64,000 bases of DNA from JANNSX01 sp963741525 (GTDB taxonomy: Bacteria > Pseudomonadota > Alphaproteobacteria > Rhizobiales > Hyphomicrobiaceae), in contig CAVUIW010000001.1 in assembly GCA_963741525.1 (NCBI GenBank), positions 186,001 through 250,000 on the forward strand, in the 5' to 3' direction. Shown piece by piece: positions 29,276-36,162 of this stretch (position 1 is the stretch's first letter; each line of letters opens with the position of its first letter). Both the position numbers and the translations under genes were made by a program. A model generated the notes under the pieces. The model was not told the DNA's origin and did no database searches. It worked only from the letters and a program-made list of their open reading frames with translations.

Positions 29276-30433
29276 TCAGCCCCGCGACGGGCAAAGCGCG
29301 AGTGTGCAGATGACCAGCGCCAGCAACTCGCTCTGCCGGGTCGTGCCGGTTTTGTTGAACACCGTCGTTAGCTGATGGCGGACCGTTCTGATGCTCAGTC
29401 CCGCAGTCTCGGCATAAGCTTTCGGCGTTTGTCCGGACACCAAGGCGCTGACAATCCGGGCCTCCGCAGGCGTCAGATCGAACGCGGAGGAGATAATCTC
29501 TTCGGGAATCCGCTGAGCGATGTCGATCGGAGCAACGATGAGCAGTGTCGCGGCCTCCGGCCAGACAACGCGAATGGCCTGGCGACTGGAGCTGCCCCGC
29601 GATTGAAAACGCTGAATCGGGATCTTCCAAGCGACGTAGCTGGCATCCGAGCCGAGCGACCGGAGCCTGATTGGACGGTCACACGCACCTGCGTCCGCGT
29701 TGAGGAATAGTGCCAGCCGGCTGTCCTCGTCCGGACGCCAGCATCTGAGCGACCCGCCCGAGGCACGCAGCATGAGCTTGCTCTCTCGCAAGAGAGCCTC
29801 GGCCTTTCGGTTGGCGTGCAGAACGCAGTGTTCCTGGTCGATCACGAAAGCGGCGGCGGCGACCGCCTCAACAGTGTCCTCGACCGTTCGGGCCGCCAGC
29901 GAAGCTCGCTCGGTCAGCCGGTTGACCTCAATGGCCTGCTTCACGTGCCGGCCGAGGCACAACAGTTCCCTGGCGATCCGGAGCGCATCGTTCTCGATCC
30001 GGCTTTGCGGTGGATTGATCGCGATGCTGGCGTGGCGCCGTTCATCCTCGATGAGCTTCACTCCGGGAAAGCCCCTGGAGAGGCCTGCCTTGCACATGAA
30101 GTCATTGTAAAATTCGCTCATGCGGAGTTCGTCCCACGCCACCAGATCCTCCCCCCAGAGAACTTGCCCGCACGGCGCATCGCCATACGGCTTGATGTAG
30201 GGGTTCAGTGACAGGTAGTGGCGGTAGTAGTCATCCAGGAATGCCGGATCGAAACCTTGAAGCTCGACGAAGTCGGCGCGGTTGCGCTCCATGTCGAAAA
30301 TGAGGAGGTCGGCACCACCGTCGATGGCCGAGCCGATCGCTTTGATAGCCGTTGACCAGCGCGATGCATCCAACGCCGCATCGTAAATGCGCTCGATGGC
30401 TTGCTCCATCGGGCTTTCGGTGTACGCACTCAT
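29276..30433 (-). CDS. LuxR-family transcriptional regulator
   Basis: A 385-residue protein with a C-terminal LuxR HTH (about residues 315-375: FDLTPAEARIVSALVSGQT, AYAETAGLSIRTVRHQL, FNKTGTTRQSELLAL). The first ~180 residues form an unassigned domain, followed by a PAS-like section (about 185-290, FVIDQEHCVLHANRKAEALL). No receiver domain or autoinducer-binding signature is seen. ATG at 30433. It faces the nitrilase operon; whether it controls it is unknown. Confidence 0.87.
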   Translation of the reverse strand: MSAYTESPMEQAIERIYDAALDASRWSTAIKAIGSAIDGGADLLIFDMERNRADFVELQGFDPAFLDDYYRHYLSLNPYIKPYGDAPCGQVLWGEDLVAWDELRMSEFYNDFMCKAGLSRGFPGVKLIEDERRHASIAINPPQSRIENDALRIARELLCLGRHVKQAIEVNRLTERASLAARTVEDTVEAVAAAAFVIDQEHCVLHANRKAEALLRESKLMLRASGGSLRCWRPDEDSRLALFLNADAGACDRPIRLRSLGSDASYVAWKIPIQRFQSRGSSSRQAIRVVWPEAATLLIVAPIDIAQRIPEEIISSAFDLTPAEARIVSALVSGQTPKAYAETAGLSIRTVRHQLTTVFNKTGTTRQSELLALVICTLALCPSRG

Positions 30434-30555
30434 GACGCCCCCAGCACACGTGTTGTCACTCCGCTATGGAGCCGTTGATAGGCTCATCGCTTGCGGCCAG
30501 CAATCTCAATGTTCGAGTCGATAGCATCGTTCTAAAGTGAAGCCAGACGAACGTT

Positions 30556-30571
30556 TTCGAGTGTTCTCGAA
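30556..30571. promoter_or_regulatory. Inverted repeat upstream of the LuxR gene
   Basis: TTCGAG-TGTT-CTCGAA, a perfect 6-base inverted repeat 123 bases upstream of the LuxR start and just before the GNAT pseudogene. Operator role inferred. Confidence 0.35.
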
Positions 30572-30607
30572 CTTTCTTGCCTCGCGGAAACCTCGACGCC
30601 ACGAACC

Positions 30608-30900
30608 CTGCGGGGCGTCGAAACCGAAGTTGGCCTAGCCCGCACCATCATGGGTATCGACACGCAGCTCATCGACGACGGCACCTATTCGTTGTCGATG
30701 CCGAAGGCAAGCTCGTCATGCGGCTCCGCGAGGAGGCTGCACGCGCGGAGGAATTCCGTCGCGCCGAGCATGTGGCGACGCTGTCCGGCGAGCCGCGGTA
30801 CCGGGCCTGCGGCTACGCGGCGATCGAGCACTTTTCGGACGCGAGCGGCGCCGAGGTGCCACTGCTGCGGATGGGCAAGACGCTTTATGCGCCCCTGCTC
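30608..30900 (+). pseudogene. GNAT acetyltransferase remnant, deleted and frameshifted
   Basis: Pieces of one GNAT subfamily are visible. The front piece reads RGVETEVGLARTIMGIDTQL and IDDGTY in one frame. One missing T near 30688 then shifts the continuation FVVDAEGKLV into another frame. Directly after KLV comes the family's C-terminus (EEAARAEEFRRAEHVATLSG, EPRYRACGYAAIEHF, LLRMGKTL). The central GCGGWSRR segment and the acetyl-CoA-binding R-x-x-G-x-G/A motif that should lie between are gone. The start is also missing. The open frame 30577-31059 is therefore not a working gene. Confidence 0.78.
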
Positions 30901-31055
30901 CGTGAAATCGATAGACCGATTGCGGCGCTTCTGGGAACCCGTCGCGGTGAAGCGTTTTTCTTTCTTGGCGGCGTGGCAACGGATGGTGCGCCCGGCAGGC
31001 GTTCTGGGATTGGACACGCGCGACCGGAACGACGGCCACCAATGAGGAGACTTTC

Positions 31056-31325
31056 ATGAGAACCGCACTGATCGGCCTTGCTGCACTGGCGCTGACGGCC
31101 ACCGCATCGGCTGCTGCGCCGAACAAACACGGACGCCATGATGGCTATCGCGCCAAGCATGGCTCGGGCTACGAGCACGTGCTCGTCAAACGCAGCAAAA
31201 TGCATCTCGCTTGGGTCAAGCACGAGGCCTGGGCAGATGGACGGCTCACGTTCCGTGAGCGTTTGACCATCAGGCGCGCTGAGCGGCAGGTGGCACGAGC
31301 TATCTGGCGAGCCCGCCATTACTGA
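31056..31325 (+). CDS. Small secreted basic protein
   Basis: An 89-residue protein: signal peptide MRTALIGLAALALTATASAA, then a mature chain of about 69 residues rich in His, Lys and Arg (KHGRHDGYRAKHGSGYEH) with a basic helical C-terminus (FRERLTIRRAERQVARAIWR). An AGGAG ribosome site precedes the ATG, and a perfect terminator-like hairpin follows, so it is an independent small gene. Function unknown. Confidence 0.75.
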   Translation: MRTALIGLAALALTATASAAAPNKHGRHDGYRAKHGSGYEHVLVKRSKMHLAWVKHEAWADGRLTFRERLTIRRAERQVARAIWRARHY

Positions 31326-31330
31326 TCGCA

Positions 31331-31367
31331 AATGCGGGCGGATCAGTGAATCCGCCCGCATTCTTCC
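31331..31367 (+). terminator. Strong hairpin terminator
   Basis: AATGCGGGCGGAT and ATCCGCCCGCATT form a perfect 13-base stem with a CAGTGA loop (31331-31362), followed by CTTCC. It starts 6 bases after the stop of the small secreted protein. The pyrimidine tail is short, so termination may be partial. Confidence 0.75.
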
Positions 31368-31442
31368 GCGAGCCTTGCGACCGGCGGCGTCGCCGTGCAC
31401 CGTGCAAGCCTGTCGGGCGGTCATTTGCACGGAGCAGCCACT

Positions 31443-32069
31443 ATGCCATTTACCCTCTACTACACCCCCCACACCTGCGCGCTCGCGACCCATATCGCGC
31501 TCGAGGAAGCGGGCGCCGAGTACAAACTCATCCAGATCGACTTCAAGAAGGCCGAGCAGCGGAGCCCCGCGTTTCTCGCCATCAATCCCAAGGGCCGCGT
31601 GCCAGCCCTCGTGACCGAGCAGGGCGTGCTGACCGAAACGCCGGCGCTGCTCGCCTTCGTGGCTCAGAGCTATCCCAAGGCCAAGCTCGCACCGCTCGAC
31701 GATCCCTTCGCCTTTGCAGGCATTCAGGCCTTCAACAGCTACATGTGCTCGACCGTCCATGTCGCTCACGCCCATGGCATGCGCGGCACCCGTTGGGCCG
31801 ACGATCCGGCGGCCATCGCCGAGATGAAGCGCAAGGTGCCGGACAGTCTTGGCGGTTGCTACGAGCCAATCGAAAAGGATTTCCTCAATGGCCCCTGGGT
31901 GATGGGCGAAACCTACACCATCGCCGATCCCTACCTGTTTACAGTGGCGCAATGGCTCGAGGACGACGGCGTCGATCCGAAGCGCTTTCCGCGCATCCTG
32001 GAGCACCGTGGGCGCGTCGCCGAGCGGCCGGCGGTTAGGCGGGCTCTCGCCCAGGAAAACGCTGGATGA
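31443..32069 (+). CDS. Glutathione S-transferase family protein
   Basis: A 208-residue GST: thioredoxin-fold N-domain (MPFTLYYTPHTCALATHIAL, NPKGRVPALVTEQGVLTETP) and an all-helical C-domain with the N-capping motif YTIADPYLFTVAQWL. The ATG at 31443 is preferred over an upstream frame without similarity. Its last four bases overlap the start of the cation transporter, so the two are coupled. Substrate unknown. Confidence 0.9.
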   Translation: MPFTLYYTPHTCALATHIALEEAGAEYKLIQIDFKKAEQRSPAFLAINPKGRVPALVTEQGVLTETPALLAFVAQSYPKAKLAPLDDPFAFAGIQAFNSYMCSTVHVAHAHGMRGTRWADDPAAIAEMKRKVPDSLGGCYEPIEKDFLNGPWVMGETYTIADPYLFTVAQWLEDDGVDPKRFPRILEHRGRVAERPAVRRALAQENAG

Positions 32070-32650
32070 CCATAAGCTTTCGAGGGACGGCAGCTCTCGT
32101 CGCACTACTGAACCTCGGTTATTTCGGCGTCGAGTTCGCGGTCGCCCTGGCGATCGGCTCGGTCTCTTTGTTCGCCGACAGCGTCGACTTTCTCGAGGAT
32201 GCCTCGATCAACGTGCTGATCGTCGCGGCCATCGGCTGGAGTGCGCGGAACCGAGCCAAGGTCGGGATGGCCCTTGCCGGTATCCTACTCTTTCCCGGGC
32301 TAGCGACGCTCTGGACGGCCTGGGAGAAATTCAATGCACCGTTGGCACCGGACGCTCTGGCATTGTCCGTCACCGGCCTTGGTGCGATGGCCGTAAACCT
32401 CGCATGCGCCCTGCTGCTTGCGCGTCACCGGCAGGCTGGCGGCAGCCTTGCACGCGCCGCCTATCTGTCGGCACGCAACGATGTGCTCGCAAACATCGCC
32501 ATTGTCGCGGCCGGACTGATCACGGCATTCGCCTGGACGTCTGCCTGGCCCGACATCGTTGTCGGCCTCGGCATCGCAACTCTGAATGCGGATGCGGCAC
32601 GCGAGGTCTGGGCGGCGGCGCGCGACGAACACGAGGACGCAAGAGCGTGA
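32066..32650 (+). CDS. Short cation diffusion facilitator-like transporter
   Basis: A 194-residue membrane protein with about five helices. It carries CDF-like acidic motifs: FADSVDFLEDASINVLIVAA in the first half and ARNDVLANIAIVAAGL in the second. The soluble C-terminal domain of full-length CDF proteins (about 300 residues) is missing, as in a known class of short cation transporters. Zn, Co or Cd efflux is a family-level inference. It overlaps the GST by 4 bases. Confidence 0.8.
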   Translation: MTISFRGTAALVALLNLGYFGVEFAVALAIGSVSLFADSVDFLEDASINVLIVAAIGWSARNRAKVGMALAGILLFPGLATLWTAWEKFNAPLAPDALALSVTGLGAMAVNLACALLLARHRQAGGSLARAAYLSARNDVLANIAIVAAGLITAFAWTSAWPDIVVGLGIATLNADAAREVWAAARDEHEDARA

Positions 32651-32665
32651 TCCGACACCACGCGG

Positions 32666-33178
32666 CTAAGCCAAGCCCTCGATCTCTTCCGGCGTCAGGT
32701 TGCCGGGCACGATGGTGATCGGGATCAGAAAGTTGCCGGCGAGCTTGCCGGTCGCCAGCGAGGCGACGAGTGGGCCCGGTCCCGCTGGATCGGTCGAAGC
32801 GCCGAGCACCAAGATCGCAATGTCCTGATCTTCCTCGATCTGCTTGAGAATCTGCTCGCTTTTATTGCCCTCGCGGATCACATCCTCGATGGCTGCCTCG
32901 TCGACGCCGTAGGTCTTCAACTTGCGCGCGGCCAGACGGAACACGGCTTTCGCCTTGTTCTGCTGCTCCTCGAGATAAACCTCCTGGACGCCGAGCCACT
33001 CGCCGGTCAGCTCGCTCGGCGCAATGACATAGAGGAGCTTCACCGAGCCGCCCGTGCGCTTGGCGCGATTGGCGGCATAGGCGAGCGCGCTCTCTACCTC
33101 TGGCGTCTCGTCGACGACCACGAGGAATTTGCGGCGATGTCCGGCTTCGAAGACGGATCGGCGGCGGCGCTCGTCCAT
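32666..33178 (-). CDS. Universal stress protein family
   Basis: A 170-residue UspA-fold protein. The core begins FLVVVDETPEVESALAYAA, continues VKLLYVIAP and ends with a nucleotide-loop-like segment (ILVLGASTDPAGPGPL, LIPITIVPGNL). The canonical GxxGx9GS nucleotide motif is not clear, so ATP binding is uncertain. I start at ATG 33178; an ATG three codons upstream is equally open. The gene is convergent with the cation transporter. Confidence 0.85.
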   Translation of the reverse strand: MDERRRRSVFEAGHRRKFLVVVDETPEVESALAYAANRAKRTGGSVKLLYVIAPSELTGEWLGVQEVYLEEQQNKAKAVFRLAARKLKTYGVDEAAIEDVIREGNKSEQILKQIEEDQDIAILVLGASTDPAGPGPLVASLATGKLAGNFLIPITIVPGNLTPEEIEGLA

Positions 33179-33304
33179 CGGGACCATCCAAGTCAAATCA
33201 GTAGGCGCTATCTTGCACCGGGAATGTGGCCGTGCCCAGGGGAGTTGCTGCGGCCATCGGGCGCTTTGGGGCTTTGAGCAAATTCTACGGCAAACCAGGG
33301 ACCA

Positions 33305-33322
33305 TCCCAGCCTTCGCTGGGA
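33305..33322. repeat. Short palindromic repeat or terminator after trpS
   Basis: TCCCAGC-CTTC-GCTGGGA, a perfect 7-base stem with a CTTC loop, 22 bases past the trpS stop. It resembles the inner hairpin at 25432-25447 and may be the same repeat family, or serve as the trpS terminator. Confidence 0.55.
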
Positions 33323-33344
33323 CAAGCTTCTGCCTGAACGTGCG

Positions 33345-34376
33345 CTATCTCAAGAACCCGACGATATCCTTCACCTCATCCATGATCGGCGCGGCGATGG
33401 CGCGCGCCCGCGCGGCGCCGTCGGCGAGCACGGCATCGATGCTCCCGGGATCGGCCTGCAACCGGCGCATTTCCTCGCTGACCGGTGCCAACCGGGCAAC
33501 CGCCACCTCGGTCAGCGCCTTCTTGAAACCGGAAAACTGCGCACCGCCGAACTCCGAAAGCACCTTCTCGCGCGTCGTGCCGGCGAGAGCTGCATAGATG
33601 CCGACGAGATTGTCGGCCTCCGGACGGTTGGCGAGGCCAGCGATCTCGGAAGGGATCGCTTCGGGATCGGTCTTCGCCTTCTGGAACTTCTTAGCGATGG
33701 TGTCGGCATCGTCCGTGAGATTGATGCGCGACATCTCGGAGGGGTCCGACTTCGACATCTTCTTGGTGCCGTCGCGCAGCGACATGACGCGCGTGGCCGG
33801 CCCCTCGATCACCGGCTCCGGCAGCGGGAAAAACGCATCACCATGGCCGCGCTCGCGGATCGAGTCCGCATAGTCGTTATTGAACTTCTGAGCGATGTCG
33901 CGGCAAAGCTCGAGATGCTGCTTCTGGTCCTCGCCGACCGGTACGTGCGTGCCGTGATAGACGAGAATGTCGGCTGCCATCAGGTTCGGATAGGCGTAGA
34001 GGCCGACGGAGGCCTTCTCGGAATCCTTGCCCGTCTTCTCCTTGAACTGGGTCATGCGGTTGAGCCAGCCGAGCCGCGCGATGCAGTTGAACACCCAGGC
34101 GAGTTCCGCATGGGCCGCGACCTGGCTCTGGTTGAAGATGATCGAGCGCTTCGGATCCAACCCGGAGGCAATGTAGGCGGCCGCCACCGAGCGGATGGCG
34201 TGCTTCAGCTCCTTCGGTTCCTGCCAGACCGTGATGGCATGCATATCGACGACGCAGTAGATGCACTCATGGCTCTTCTGCATCTCGATCCACTTCACCG
34301 TGGCGCCGAGATAATTTCCGAGATGGAGCGAGCCGGTCGGCTGCATGCCGGAGAAGACGCGGGGCTTGAAGGTCAT
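33345..34376 (-). CDS. trpS: Tryptophanyl-tRNA synthetase
   Basis: A class I synthetase that charges tRNA-Trp. The 343-residue enzyme starts at ATG 34376 (MTFKPRVFSGMQPTG). The HIGH-type motif is TGSLHLGNYLG (about 14-24), the Trp pocket segment is DMHAIT, and the KMSKS loop is KKMSKSDPS near residue 204. An in-frame ATG six codons upstream is possible. It lies downstream of murJ, separated by 127 bases. Confidence 0.97.
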   Translation of the reverse strand: MTFKPRVFSGMQPTGSLHLGNYLGATVKWIEMQKSHECIYCVVDMHAITVWQEPKELKHAIRSVAAAYIASGLDPKRSIIFNQSQVAAHAELAWVFNCIARLGWLNRMTQFKEKTGKDSEKASVGLYAYPNLMAADILVYHGTHVPVGEDQKQHLELCRDIAQKFNNDYADSIRERGHGDAFFPLPEPVIEGPATRVMSLRDGTKKMSKSDPSEMSRINLTDDADTIAKKFQKAKTDPEAIPSEIAGLANRPEADNLVGIYAALAGTTREKVLSEFGGAQFSGFKKALTEVAVARLAPVSEEMRRLQADPGSIDAVLADGAARARAIAAPIMDEVKDIVGFLR

Positions 34377-34503
34377 GGAGGCCTCATTGAGCATGCTGCG
34401 ATGAAGTGGAAACCGGTTCATCGCTAAAGCATGCGACCAGCCAATAAACCAATTTGGCCGGGTTATGCCGCCCGCGGTGCCGTTAAGCAAGCCGATGGCC
34501 CGA

Positions 34504-36087
34504 TCAGGTTGAACGCCTGCGAAGACCGCCCAGTATTTGCCCGAGGCTGGCGACACCCGTTAGCTGCACCAGCGCGGCATAGACCGCGAAGCCGGCGCTC
34601 ACCAGGACCGCTAGAGCCGAGAACCTCAGCCAGATCGGCTGGCCCTCGACAAAGAATGGATCGAGCAGCCAGACCCCAATCCAAATCACGACCCCCATGA
34701 TGGCGCTTGCGAGCAATATGCGGGGCAGCGCCCGTCTGACCCGGGCGTCCGCCGTGTAGTGCCCGCGCATCACGAGCGTGCGCCAAAGCAGGATCGCATT
34801 GCACCAGCCCGCCATGGCCGTTGCGATGGCGATCCCATAGTGGGGCCGCATCCCTAAGCTCTTGAAGAAGAAGAAGAGTGCCAGGGACGCGACGACATTG
34901 ACGATCATATCGACCAACGCGTAGCGCATCGGCGTCTTGGTATCCTCGCGCGCGAAATAGGCCGGCGAAAAGACTTTGATGAGCACGAAAGCTGGCAGCC
35001 CGATGGCGAAAATGGCGAGTGCGCCTGCCGTCGCCGTCGTATCGTCGGCCGTGAAGGCGCCACGCTCAAAGAGGACGCGCACAATCGGCCAGGCGGCAAC
35101 CGAGATGGCGACGGCGGCAGGCAGTGTCAGCAAGGCCGCAAATTCGAGCGAGCGGTTCTGGCTGTCCTCGACGGCCGCGTGATTGCCGGCCCTCAGATGC
35201 CGTGCCACGTCGGGCAGGAGCACGACGCCGATAGCGACGCCGACGACACCGAGCGGCAGCTGATAAATCCGGTCGGCATAGTAGAGGAATGACACCGCGC
35301 CATCCTGCATGGAGGCAATGTTGGTGCCGACGACCAGATTGAACTGGATGATGCCGCTCGCGATGATGCCCGGAATGCCGAGCTTCACCAATCGCCTCAG
35401 GTCATCGTTGTAAACCGGCTTCGAGATGCTGAGCGGCACACCATCGAGCCGCGCCGCGTGCCACAGCAGGCCGAGCTGGATCAACCCGGCGACGAACACA
35501 CCCCAGGCGAGCACATGCCCCGCCACCGGCGAGTTACCGATGCCCAAGAGCATCGCACCCGACATGACGATGATCAGTACCACATTCAGCATGATCGGCG
35601 CAGCCGACGCGATCCAATATCGGTGCAGCGCATTGAGCACGCCTGAGAGCAGCGCCACCAGCGACATGCAAAGGAGGTAGGGAAACATGATTCGCGACAG
35701 CACCACCGAGAGATCAAACTTTTCGGGTGTGTCGGAGTAGCCGAGCGCGAACCCGTACATGACGAACGGCATGGCGAGCTCGGCAAGGGCGGTGAAGATC
35801 AGCAGAACGAATACGAGGCCCGACATCGCATCTTGCGCAAAGCCGGCAGCCGACGCTTTCCCCTCGCCCTCGAGCCGCTTGGCGAATATTGGCACGAAGG
35901 CGGCGTTGAAGGCCCCTTCGCCGAACAAGCGGCGGAACAAGTTTGGAAGCCTGAAAGCCACGAAAAAGGCATCGGCGACCGGTCCCGTGCCGAGCACGGC
36001 CGCGATCATGATGTCGCGGACGAAGCCCAGCACCCGGCTGATCATCGTCATGCCGCCGACGGTGGCGAAGGCGCGGTAGAGGTTCAT
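34504..36087 (-). CDS. murJ: Lipid II flippase MurJ
   Basis: MurJ flips lipid II across the inner membrane for peptidoglycan synthesis. The 527-residue protein has about 14 membrane segments and the family N-terminus SRVLGFVRDIMIAAVLGTG, DAFFVAFRLPNLFRRLFGEG and AFNAAFVPIF. Length is normal. It follows glnD by 75 bases on the same strand; glnD-murJ-trpS is a common alphaproteobacterial order. Confidence 0.97.
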   Translation of the reverse strand: MNLYRAFATVGGMTMISRVLGFVRDIMIAAVLGTGPVADAFFVAFRLPNLFRRLFGEGAFNAAFVPIFAKRLEGEGKASAAGFAQDAMSGLVFVLLIFTALAELAMPFVMYGFALGYSDTPEKFDLSVVLSRIMFPYLLCMSLVALLSGVLNALHRYWIASAAPIMLNVVLIIVMSGAMLLGIGNSPVAGHVLAWGVFVAGLIQLGLLWHAARLDGVPLSISKPVYNDDLRRLVKLGIPGIIASGIIQFNLVVGTNIASMQDGAVSFLYYADRIYQLPLGVVGVAIGVVLLPDVARHLRAGNHAAVEDSQNRSLEFAALLTLPAAVAISVAAWPIVRVLFERGAFTADDTTATAGALAIFAIGLPAFVLIKVFSPAYFAREDTKTPMRYALVDMIVNVVASLALFFFFKSLGMRPHYGIAIATAMAGWCNAILLWRTLVMRGHYTADARVRRALPRILLASAIMGVVIWIGVWLLDPFFVEGQPIWLRFSALAVLVSAGFAVYAALVQLTGVASLGQILGGLRRRST

Positions 36088-36162
36088 GGATGAAGCGGAT
36101 AGACGAGCTCGGGAGAGGCGGCAAGTGGCGAGTTGACGTCACCAAGCACAAAGCGTGATCCG

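Noticed and set aside
30577..31059. 160-codon frame as a hypothetical gene
   Set aside because: Its middle is the C-terminal piece of a broken GNAT gene; the front and tail are unrelated noise.
30885..32105. 406-codon minus-strand frame across the small secreted protein and GST
   Set aside because: Runs antisense through two supported plus-strand genes and a terminator.
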